DNA of 64,000 nucleotides from Tranquillimonas alkanivorans (lineage in GTDB: Bacteria > Pseudomonadota > Alphaproteobacteria > Rhodobacterales > Rhodobacteraceae): the NCBI RefSeq assembly GCF_900115595.1, contig NZ_FOXA01000004.1:62001-126000 (forward strand), written 5' to 3'. Under the pieces are notes generated by a model. The model ran no database searches, was not told where the DNA came from, and saw nothing but the letters and a program-made list of their open reading frames with translations. The position numbers and the translations under genes are program-made. Each line of letters opens with the position of its first letter. Position 1 is the first letter of the stretch. Of the stretch, positions 8,469-14,758 are shown in pieces.

Positions 8469-8837
8469 ATGCTGATCCTGGACAACATCATCAGCGACCG
8501 TGGCTCGCGCTATGCCGTAGCGGGACAGCCCTGCGCCTCGGAGGACGAGGCGAAGCAGCTGGTCAAGGAGCTTTGCCGCCGCAAGAAGTTTGCCAAGGCC
8601 ACGCACAACACCTGGGCGCTGCTGACGGCGGACGCGCCGGTGAAGAACGACGATGGCGAAAGCGGCGCGGGCATGGTGATCCTGCGGATGCTGGAGCGGG
8701 AGGGCGTGTACGATCACCTCGTCGTTGTGACCCGCTGGTTCGGCGGCAAGCACCTGGGCGGCGATCGCTTCCGACACGTGCAGGAGGCGGTACGGATTTA
8801 CCTCGAGGAAACCCGGCTCGGAGGAAAAACGGAGTGA
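8469..8837 (+). CDS. IMPACT/YigZ-family domain protein
   Basis: A 122-residue protein corresponding to the N-terminal domain of the IMPACT/YigZ (UPF0029) family, from the KFAKATHNTWA block to VVTRWFGGKHLGGDRF. NDDGESGAG and the VVTRWFGGK motif are the family hallmarks. E. coli YigZ is about 200 residues; the C-terminal domain is absent here. Eukaryotic IMPACT acts in translational stress control; the bacterial role is unclear. The frame is open back to an ATG at 8379 through the 27-bp duplication. I prefer 8469 because the extra residues are repeat-derived, although neither start has a good ribosome-binding site. Confidence 0.8.
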   Translation: MLILDNIISDRGSRYAVAGQPCASEDEAKQLVKELCRRKKFAKATHNTWALLTADAPVKNDDGESGAGMVILRMLEREGVYDHLVVVTRWFGGKHLGGDRFRHVQEAVRIYLEETRLGGKTE

Positions 8838-9193
8838 GGCCGGATGCGGAAAATCTCGACCGGCTGTCGCGGTCCCGTTTCCGCAGCCGGTTCCGGATGG
8901 GCCAGCGCGAGCGCGCCTATCTCGAAACGAAGGGCGCAGGAATCATTCGCAGCCATGCCGACGATTTCATCGCGCAACGCCTCGCCCCGGCCATGCCGAA
9001 GAACGACGGGCGGCAGACGCCGATGCGGGGACACCCGGTTTTCATCGCGCAGCACGCCACGGCCACCTGTTGCCGCTCGTGCCTCGAGAAGTGGCACGGC
9101 ATACGGCGGGGCCGCGAGATGACCGAGGAGGAGCGTCGGCAGGTCGTGGCGCTGATCATGCACTGGATCGCGCGGGACGCCGGAGGAGATTGA
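8834..9193 (+). CDS. DUF4186 family protein
   Basis: A 119-residue protein that I match to DUF4186 by its blocks RLSRSRFRSRFR, DGRQTPMRGHPVF, AQHATATCCRSC and KWHGI. The HATATCC-x2-C-x4-W-H arrangement clusters Cys and His residues and looks like a metal or redox centre. The function is unknown. Translation starts at a GTG that overlaps the stop of the IMPACT-like gene (GTGA), with GGAGG nine bases upstream, so the two genes are coupled. The SRAP gene follows three bases after its stop. Confidence 0.82.
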   Translation: MRPDAENLDRLSRSRFRSRFRMGQRERAYLETKGAGIIRSHADDFIAQRLAPAMPKNDGRQTPMRGHPVFIAQHATATCCRSCLEKWHGIRRGREMTEEERRQVVALIMHWIARDAGGD

Positions 9194-9196
9194 GCG

Positions 9197-9820
9197 ATGT
9201 GCAACCTCTACTCGATCACGCGCAGCCAGGATGCCATGCGGCAGGTCTTCGACGTGGTGGAGGACCGGGCGGGGAACGTCCCTCCGATGCCCGAGGTCTA
9301 TCCGGATTACCGCGCGCCCATCGTGCGCAGCGTGCCGGAGGGGCGTGAACTGGCGCTCGGCCGCTGGGGGATGCCCACGCCGCCGCGAGCCCTGCGGGGC
9401 AAGAAGACCGACCGCGGCGTGACCAACCTGCGCAACACCCGCTCGCCCCACTGGCGGCGCTGGCTGGGGCCGGAGTGCCGCTGCCTCGTCCCGTTCGACC
9501 GGTTCGCCGAGCCGGACGTGAACACCTCGCCCCGCCGGAACGTCTGGTTCGAACTGCCCGAGGGCGTGCAGGGGGCATTCGCCGGCGTGTGGACGCGCTG
9601 GACGTCGGTCCGCAAGCTCAAGGACGGCGAGACGACAGACGAACTGTTCGGCTTCCTGACCACCGAGGCGAACCGCGAGGTCGGGGCGGTCCACCCCAAG
9701 GCGATGCCGGTCATCCTGAGGACCCCGGAAGAGTGGGAGACGTGGCTGACCGCCCCGTGGCCCGAGGCCGCGCACCTCCAGCGCCCGCTGCCCGGCGAGA
9801 CGCTGAAAATCGTCGGCTGA
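9197..9820 (+). CDS. SOS response-associated peptidase (SRAP/YedK-like)
   Basis: A 207-residue SRAP-domain protein. Family members (E. coli YedK, human HMCES) crosslink to abasic sites in single-stranded DNA through Cys2 after removal of the initiator Met. Cys2 is present (MCNLYS), as are the Asn/Arg block TNLRNTRS, the catalytic Glu in CLVPFDRFAEP and the His of VHPKAMPVIL. Length is normal for the family. No LexA box is visible upstream, and the gene sits immediately behind DUF4186, so expression is probably with the small-gene run rather than SOS-controlled on its own. Confidence 0.93.
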   Translation: MCNLYSITRSQDAMRQVFDVVEDRAGNVPPMPEVYPDYRAPIVRSVPEGRELALGRWGMPTPPRALRGKKTDRGVTNLRNTRSPHWRRWLGPECRCLVPFDRFAEPDVNTSPRRNVWFELPEGVQGAFAGVWTRWTSVRKLKDGETTDELFGFLTTEANREVGAVHPKAMPVILRTPEEWETWLTAPWPEAAHLQRPLPGETLKIVG

Positions 9821-9823
9821 GAC

Positions 9824-9849
9824 GGAACGCACGAGGGCGTCTGAACGTT
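9824..9849 (+). promoter_or_regulatory. EcfG-type (general stress) promoter
   Basis: GGAAC at 9824-9828 and CGTT at 9846-9849 are separated by 17 bases, an exact match to the alphaproteobacterial EcfG consensus GGAAC-N16/17-CGTT. A transcript from about 9856 would give a leader of some 35 bases carrying the GGGGAGGAG ribosome-binding site of the DUF3008 gene. EcfG control is inferred from the motif only. Confidence 0.65.
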
Positions 9850-9892
9850 TCCTCCTGCCGGGCCATGAGAGCCCGCGCGAGGGGAGGAGCAC

Positions 9893-10081
9893 ATGCCTGC
9901 AAAGTCGAAGGCCCAGCAGAAGGCGGCGGGCATCGCCCTTGCCGCCAAGAAGGGCGACAAGAAGAAGAGCGAGCTCAAGGGCCCGTCCAAGGACATGTAC
10001 GAGTCCATGAGCAAGAGCGAGCTCGAGGACATGGCGTCCACGAGCCGCAAGGGGAAGCCCGATCACGAAAGCGACGATTGA
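9893..10081 (+). CDS. DUF3008 family small basic protein
   Basis: A 62-residue, highly charged, Lys-rich soluble protein beginning MPAKSKAQQKAAG and ending with a STSRKGKP block, both typical of DUF3008. Its function is unknown. It is probably intrinsically disordered or helical with no membrane segment. A strong ribosome-binding site (GGGGAGGAG) and an exact EcfG-type promoter lie upstream, suggesting a stress-induced protein. Its stop overlaps the start of the receiver gene (TGATG). Confidence 0.88.
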   Translation: MPAKSKAQQKAAGIALAAKKGDKKKSELKGPSKDMYESMSKSELEDMASTSRKGKPDHESDD

Positions 10082-10485
10082 TGGGTGGCCCATACCGCGC
10101 GGCCGACCGGCCGTGGCGCCCGAAGACGCTGAGCCGCACCGTCGTGCTGGTCGAGGACGACGCACGCCAGGCGCAGGACCTGCGAGAAAGGTGCGAAGCC
10201 ATCGGTGCCGAGGTGCTGAAGGTGGCGCATCGGCCCGAGGAGGGGCTGGACGCGATCCTACGCTACCGCCCCGACTATGCACTGATCGACGTCAACCTGG
10301 GCGCGCAGCCTGACGGGGTGGGGATCGCCCGCCGCGCCTCGGCCCGCTTGCCTGGCACGCGCTTCGTCTTCCTCAGCCGCTCGGGCGAGATCGAAGAGCC
10401 GGGCCCGCGCCTGCGGCCGCATGTTTGCCTATCGAAACCAGTCAGCACCGCCTGGCTTCGGGTGGCGCTGGGCGCGGAGGATTAG
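10081..10485 (+). CDS. stand-alone response-regulator receiver protein
   Basis: A 134-residue protein consisting of one receiver domain with no output domain. The acidic pair is in VVLVEDDARQ, the phospho-acceptor Asp in YALIDVNLG, the switch Ser in FVFLSRSG and the conserved Lys in CLSKPVS, so it looks phosphorylatable. The ATG overlaps the DUF3008 stop, indicating coupling; an internal start near 10140 would still keep the domain. It ends tail-to-tail with the hydrolase gene, sharing four bases. No partner kinase lies beside it; CckA at 16-18 kb is the nearest but carries its own receiver. Confidence 0.85.
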   Translation: MGGPYRAADRPWRPKTLSRTVVLVEDDARQAQDLRERCEAIGAEVLKVAHRPEEGLDAILRYRPDYALIDVNLGAQPDGVGIARRASARLPGTRFVFLSRSGEIEEPGPRLRPHVCLSKPVSTAWLRVALGAED

Positions 10486-11573
10486 GGCCCGCCGACGACC
10501 AGTCCGACGCCGCCGCCTGAGGTGACGACCTGCAGCGGCAGCAGCGAGCTGGCGTCGGTGTGGCGGTCGAGCGCGATTTCCTTGCTGCTGCGCAGGCCGC
10601 GGGACAGCGCGATCATGGCGGGCGAGCTCCAGGTCGTGGTGTGATGCGGGCCGGGACCCACCGCCGCGCCGCTGCTGTCGAGCAGCACCACGTCGAGGTC
10701 CGCGATCGGACGGGGATCGCCGATATGGCCGAGCTCGCGCCCGCTGCTCAGCCAGCCCGACAGGCCGAGGATGCGGTCGCGCTGTGAGGTGACGATGACG
10801 AACGGGTCGGGCAGTTCGCCAATTTCATGGGCCTGCTGTCGAAAGACGTCCACGGCGATGTCGGGGGCCACCAGCGCCACAGAGTCGAGCTTCGGCCACA
10901 GCGTGCCCTCCATCAGCGCCCGCTGGCGCAGCGCCTCCATGACCAGTTGTCCGCCAAGCGAATGCGCGACGATAACGATGCGCTCGACCGGCAACTGCTG
11001 GAGCCTGTCGAGCAGACGCACCAGCCCGCCGCGCGCAAACAGCACGCTGTCCCGGTCGTAGATATAGTCGGTGGCCCGGGCGGCGGAGGGCCAGCTGTAG
11101 AGGACCGGCACGCCGTCCAGCTGGAAGTCGTGGCGGATCTGCGCGAAGCGGTACAGCGCCTCGGCGAAGTTCGTGTTGTAGCCGTGGACGAAGACGACGG
11201 CCTCGCGCCGGGCTGGGGGGAGGTCGCGCGTGCTGGTGGCGATGTCCCCCAGGAATTGCCCGGGGTCGTCGTACCGGGCGGCATCGGTGACGGCGAAGCG
11301 TTCGCGCGGCGCGTCGTTCCTTCGCGGCCACTCGATTTCGCCCGGCGTGTGACCGGGCGGGACCGTCACCTCGTAGAGCGCATGGCGCGTGCCGAAGGCC
11401 CGACCGGGGCCAAAGCCGACCGGCTGCTGCGCGTCGCGCGTGGTGGCCACGAAGATGCGGTGAGGTGTGCCCGCGGCGCTGTCGTCGAAGGCAAGCTGCC
11501 CGCGCGGGGCGCAGGCGGCGACGAACGCCAGCAGCAGGCCGGTCAGAAGCCGGGCGCGGATGGACATCGGCAA
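10482..11573 (-). CDS. alpha/beta hydrolase lipoprotein (DUF900)
   Basis: A 363-residue DUF900-type alpha/beta hydrolase. A lipobox-like segment (AFVAAC) ends at Cys21, so it is probably a lipoprotein facing the periplasm. Catalytic features are the oxyanion motif FVHGYNTNF near residue 130, the nucleophile motif AHSLGG near 205, APDIAVD near 238 and a C-terminal His. The in-frame ATG at 11567 (MSIRAR) is an equally good start. Substrate unknown; family members are predicted lipases or esterases. Its stop codon overlaps that of the converging receiver gene. Confidence 0.88.
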   Translation of the reverse strand: MPMSIRARLLTGLLLAFVAACAPRGQLAFDDSAAGTPHRIFVATTRDAQQPVGFGPGRAFGTRHALYEVTVPPGHTPGEIEWPRRNDAPRERFAVTDAARYDDPGQFLGDIATSTRDLPPARREAVVFVHGYNTNFAEALYRFAQIRHDFQLDGVPVLYSWPSAARATDYIYDRDSVLFARGGLVRLLDRLQQLPVERIVIVAHSLGGQLVMEALRQRALMEGTLWPKLDSVALVAPDIAVDVFRQQAHEIGELPDPFVIVTSQRDRILGLSGWLSSGRELGHIGDPRPIADLDVVLLDSSGAAVGPGPHHTTTWSSPAMIALSRGLRSSKEIALDRHTDASSLLPLQVVTSGGGVGLVVGGP

Positions 11574-11693
11574 TCTCCGAACGTGGAATGGGGCCCGCCG
11601 GACCCGGCGACGCCCGGAGTCTCAACCGCGACGCTGCGTCCGTTCCTCGTGGCGAGCGGTCGGCGACGGCTCAATGTCCGCCGCCGATGCGCG

Positions 11694-12428
11694 TTACTGG
11701 CTGCGGCCGGTCGTGTCGCCGTCCATCTCCGCGCCGCCTTGGTCCGCGCCGCCTGCGTCTGCGCCATTCTGATCCGCCGTATCGCCGCCGCCGGTCGCGG
11801 CCGGCTCGGCGGCGAGCGGCTGGCCGTCGGGGCCGTAGAACATCACCCGCACGTCGTCCTGAAGTCCGGTCCGCAGATCCTCGACCGTCTGGCGGCGAAG
11901 CTGCTGCTCGATTTGCGGGCGCAGCTCCTCCAGCGGGGGCAGTTCGGCGTCGGACCCGGTCTGGAGCTGGTCATAGGTCTGCTGCACCGTCTCGTCCGTC
12001 ACGGCGGCGTCGAGTTCGCGCTGGAGCCAGACCTGCACCATCGCGTCCTGCTCGGCGGCCTGTCCGGCCTCTTCCACCAGCGCCACGACCTCGGGGTCCT
12101 CGCCCAGGTTCTCGGCCTGCGCCGCTTGGTAGATCAGTTCGCGCAGGACCAGCTGCTCGATGGCGAAGGGCACCAGCATCTCGGGCGGCTGGCTGCGCAT
12201 CTGCGCGGGCAGGGCGCCGATGGCCGCGCGCACGTCCGATGTCATGATTTCGGCGTCACCCACCGTGGCGACCAGCGCATCAGCCGGTTGCGCCTGCTGC
12301 GTTTCGGTCGGGGCCTGGGTGTCTGCGCCCTCGGTGGGAGCGGCCTGCGTTGCCTCCTGCGCCGTCGCCGCACCGGCGGCGAGCGTGAGGGCGAGGGCGG
12401 TGGCCTGAAGAAGTCGCGTATCCGTCAT
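11694..12428 (-). CDS. SurA-like periplasmic chaperone lacking a PPIase domain
   Basis: A 244-residue exported protein. The signal peptide is residues 1-23 (ending TAQ), followed by a Gln/Thr/Pro-rich linker. A SurA/PpiC N-terminal helical domain (about 50-145) begins with VATVGDAEIMTSDV. A C-terminal helix (PLEELRPQIEQQL) matches the segment that normally follows the parvulin domain. The catalytic PPIC domain of roughly 90 residues, which would sit after residue 150, is absent; the tail is acidic and Gly-rich. It could act as a holdase only. A near-consensus EcfG-type promoter precedes it, and AGGAGGA lies just before the ATG. Confidence 0.75.
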   Translation of the reverse strand: MTDTRLLQATALALTLAAGAATAQEATQAAPTEGADTQAPTETQQAQPADALVATVGDAEIMTSDVRAAIGALPAQMRSQPPEMLVPFAIEQLVLRELIYQAAQAENLGEDPEVVALVEEAGQAAEQDAMVQVWLQRELDAAVTDETVQQTYDQLQTGSDAELPPLEELRPQIEQQLRRQTVEDLRTGLQDDVRVMFYGPDGQPLAAEPAATGGGDTADQNGADAGGADQGGAEMDGDTTGRSQ

Positions 12429-12455
12429 CTTTGGTCCTCCTGTAGTTCCTCGGCC

Positions 12456-12480
12456 AACCGCCGTCTCGCGCGGGCGTTCC
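12456..12480 (-). promoter_or_regulatory. EcfG-like promoter (one mismatch)
   Basis: Read on the minus strand, GGAAC (12480-12476) and GGTT (12459-12456) are 16 bases apart. The -10 differs from CGTT at one base. The predicted start near 12449 gives a leader of about 21 bases to the SurA-like gene with AGGAGGA in it. It points away from the exact EcfG motif at 12555-12580. Confidence 0.4.
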
Positions 12481-12554
12481 GTGCGAACTGAGACGCGGTC
12501 GTGCGACCGTGTGCCGCTGTATGCAGAAGGGCGGCAATTTTAAGCGCATTTTCC

Positions 12555-12580
12555 GGAACGACGCGCCCATGGCCGGCGTT
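12555..12580 (+). promoter_or_regulatory. EcfG-type (general stress) promoter
   Basis: GGAAC at 12555-12559 and CGTT at 12577-12580 are separated by 17 bases, an exact consensus match. It faces the MetF-like gene, with a leader of about 75 bases that contains a separate palindrome. Confidence 0.55.
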
Positions 12581-12622
12581 TTCCCGCATTCGTGAGCGCC
12601 CACGATTGCGCGGGCGAGGAAT

Positions 12623-12634
12623 AATGTATACATT
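12623..12634. promoter_or_regulatory. palindromic operator candidate
   Basis: AATGTATACATT is a perfect 12-base palindrome in otherwise GC-rich sequence, 28 bases before the MetF-like start codon. The TGTATACA core resembles operators of GntR/FCD-type regulators. The regulator is not identified. Confidence 0.5.
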
Positions 12635-12661
12635 CCTTCACGTCAGCATCGGGAGGAAACG

Positions 12662-13579
12662 ATGAGCGTCCTTAACTTCTGGAGCCGCCGCGAGACCGGC
12701 GACCGTCCGCACGGCCTGCACGACATCCTGTCCGGCTACTCGATCGAGGTGATGCCGCGCACCGCGGCCAAGGTCGAGGATTTCCAGGCGCTCATGCCGC
12801 CCGAGACCCGCGTCTACATCGCGCATCTCGAGGACACGCCGATCGAGGACATGGTCGCCACGGCGCGCCGGCTGCACGAGGACGGCTTCCGCGTCATGCC
12901 GCACTTTCCCGCCCGGATCATCCGCGATGCCGCCACGCTCGAGGACTGGATCAAGCGCTATCGCGACGAGGCGGGCGTGACGCAGGCGCTGCTTCTGGCC
13001 GGCGGCGTCGAGAAGGCGCACGGCGACTTCGAGAACTCGATGCAACTGCTCGAGACCGGCCTCTTCGACAAGCACGGCTTCCACCGCCTGCACGTCGCCG
13101 GTCACCCCGAGGGCAACCGCGACATCGACGCCGACGGCTCAACCCGGCTGGTGGACGAGGCCGCGCTGTGGAAGCAGGACTATTCCGAGCGCACAGATGC
13201 CCGGATGGCGCTGGTCACGCAATTCGCCTTCGACGCCAAACCGGTGATCGAATGGGCCGAGCGCATCCGCGACATGGGCGTGACGCTGCCCGTCCACGTG
13301 GGCATCGCGGGTCCCGCGAAGCTTCAGACGCTGATCAAGTTCGCCGTCGCCTGCGGAGTGGGGCCTTCGCTCAAGGTGCTCCAGAAACGCGCTATGGATG
13401 TCAGCAAGCTGGTCCTGCCCTACGAGCCGACCGAGGTGCTGAGCGATCTGGCTGCGCATCGCGCCACGCATCCCGACAGCAATATCGAGCAGGTCCACAT
13501 CTTCCCGCTCGGCGGCATCCGCAAGGCGGTGGAGTGGACGAAGGAAACGGGCGGGCTCGAGGTTGCCCGCACGGCCTGA
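12662..13579 (+). CDS. MetF-like (methylenetetrahydrofolate reductase family) protein
   Basis: A 305-residue TIM-barrel protein of the MetF family, whose canonical members reduce 5,10-methylene-tetrahydrofolate with FAD. The family Glu is kept in YSIEVMP near residue 28. The block that in E. coli MetF reads ALRGD, with catalytic Asp120, is LLLAGG here, so the aspartate is missing. AGHPEGNRD and a FAFDAKP block resemble the folate-binding region. This looks like a specialised paralogue rather than the methionine-pathway enzyme. The start has GGGAGG upstream. Upstream signals include an exact EcfG-type promoter and a palindrome; the egtD leader follows about 60 bases downstream. Confidence 0.8.
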   Translation: MSVLNFWSRRETGDRPHGLHDILSGYSIEVMPRTAAKVEDFQALMPPETRVYIAHLEDTPIEDMVATARRLHEDGFRVMPHFPARIIRDAATLEDWIKRYRDEAGVTQALLLAGGVEKAHGDFENSMQLLETGLFDKHGFHRLHVAGHPEGNRDIDADGSTRLVDEAALWKQDYSERTDARMALVTQFAFDAKPVIEWAERIRDMGVTLPVHVGIAGPAKLQTLIKFAVACGVGPSLKVLQKRAMDVSKLVLPYEPTEVLSDLAAHRATHPDSNIEQVHIFPLGGIRKAVEWTKETGGLEVARTA

Positions 13580-13640
13580 TCCGGCGAAACCTTCTCCGCC
13601 CCCCGGACGTTGCTGATCCTCAACGTCGAGGGAGGTGGAG

Positions 13641-13679
13641 ATGAGCAGACCGGTCAACCGCGGGGTCGCGGGTCGGTGA
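13641..13679 (+). CDS. 12-codon leader ORF of egtD
   Basis: A short ORF encoding MSRPVNRGVAGR, preceded by a strong GGAGGTGG ribosome-binding site five or six bases before its ATG. Its TGA stop overlaps the GTG start of egtD (GTGA), so ribosomes finishing it could restart on egtD. It may be a leader for translational coupling or attenuation, or simply a relic. It is also compatible with a small indel that separated an older egtD start from its frame. Confidence 0.45.
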   Translation: MSRPVNRGVAGR

Positions 13680-14632
13680 GGGACGAGCGTGCGGCCGCAG
13701 GGCGGCCGGACGTCGACGCGGAGTTCCTGCGCGACGTCCTCGACGGACTGGACCGCCCGCAGAAGGCGCTCCTCCCGAAGTATTTTTACGACGAAGAGGG
13801 CTCGCGGCTTTTCGACCAGATCTGCGAGCTTCCCGAATACTACGTCACCCGCACCGAGCTGGCGATCCTGCGCGACCGGGCGGGCGAGCTTGACGGGCTG
13901 GTTCCCGACGGCGCCGCGCTTGTCGAGCCCGGCGCGGGGTCCAGCGTGAAGGTCCGCATCCTGCTCGACGCCATGCCGTCGCTGTCGGCGTGCGTGCCGC
14001 TCGATATCTCCGGCGAACATCTGCACGCCTCCGCCGCCCGGCTGGCCGAGGATTATCCCGCGCTCGACGTCCGGCCGGTGGTCGGCGACTTCACCACCGG
14101 GATCGACCTGCCGGACGGCCTGGACGAGACGCCGAAGCTGCTGTTCTTCCCCGGCTCGACCATCGGCAACTTCGATCCCGAGGAGGCCGGCGCGCTGCTT
14201 GCCGCGATGCGCGGGGTGCCGGGCGTCGTGGGCCTGGTGATCGGCGTCGACCTGCGCAAGGACCCCGAGCGGCTGGTGGCCGCCTATGACGATCCGCAGG
14301 GGGTTACGGCGGCGTTCAACCTCAACCTGCTGACCCGGATGAACCGGGAACTGGGGACGGATTTCGACGCCGACGCGTTCCGCCACGAGGCGCGGTGGAA
14401 CGACGGCGACAGCCGGATCGAGATGCATCTGGTCAGCACCTGCGAACAAGTCGTGTCCCTCGACGGCGCACGCTTCGACTTCGCGGCCGGCGAAAGCATC
14501 CACACCGAGAATTCGCACAAGTTCTCCATCGAGAGCTTCGGCGAATTGGCGGCGTCCGCCGGCTGGCGGTCCGGACGGGCGTGGACCGACCCCGAGCGGC
14601 TGTTCAGCGTGCACCTGCTGACGCCAGGGTGA
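13676..14632 (+). CDS. egtD: L-histidine N-alpha-methyltransferase
   Basis: A 318-residue SAM-dependent enzyme that trimethylates histidine to hercynine, the first step of ergothioneine synthesis. Recognisable blocks are LLPKYFYDEEGSRLFDQI, LPEYYVTRTE, VEPGAGSS (SAM-binding), FFPGSTIGNF, and HTENSHKFS near the C-terminus. The GTG at 13676 gives a length close to mycobacterial EgtD (321) and overlaps the stop of the 12-codon leader ORF; a TTG at 13610 would add 22 atypical residues. EgtB, the sulfoxide synthase usually next door, is not in this window. The neighbouring MetF-like gene could link it to one-carbon supply, but this is speculation. Confidence 0.92.
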   Translation: MRDERAAAGRPDVDAEFLRDVLDGLDRPQKALLPKYFYDEEGSRLFDQICELPEYYVTRTELAILRDRAGELDGLVPDGAALVEPGAGSSVKVRILLDAMPSLSACVPLDISGEHLHASAARLAEDYPALDVRPVVGDFTTGIDLPDGLDETPKLLFFPGSTIGNFDPEEAGALLAAMRGVPGVVGLVIGVDLRKDPERLVAAYDDPQGVTAAFNLNLLTRMNRELGTDFDADAFRHEARWNDGDSRIEMHLVSTCEQVVSLDGARFDFAAGESIHTENSHKFSIESFGELAASAGWRSGRAWTDPERLFSVHLLTPG

Positions 14633-14758
14633 GCGTCCTGCCCTTGGCGCTGGCGCGCGCTCCGAGTATACCCTCCGCTCTAAGGAAGCGAGGCGGGGTT
14701 CGAAAATGGCATCAATAACAAGGCATTGTGGCTCACTTCTCACGCCGGGGCCTGGCGC

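Noticed and set aside
11574-11693. EcfG-type promoter before the lipoprotein hydrolase
   Set aside because: GGAAC and GGTT occur on the minus strand, but only 14 bases apart, outside the accepted spacing.
12430-12661. Riboswitch before the MetF-like gene
   Set aside because: No SAM, SAH or folate-type riboswitch core could be recognised; the notable features are promoter-like motifs and a palindrome.
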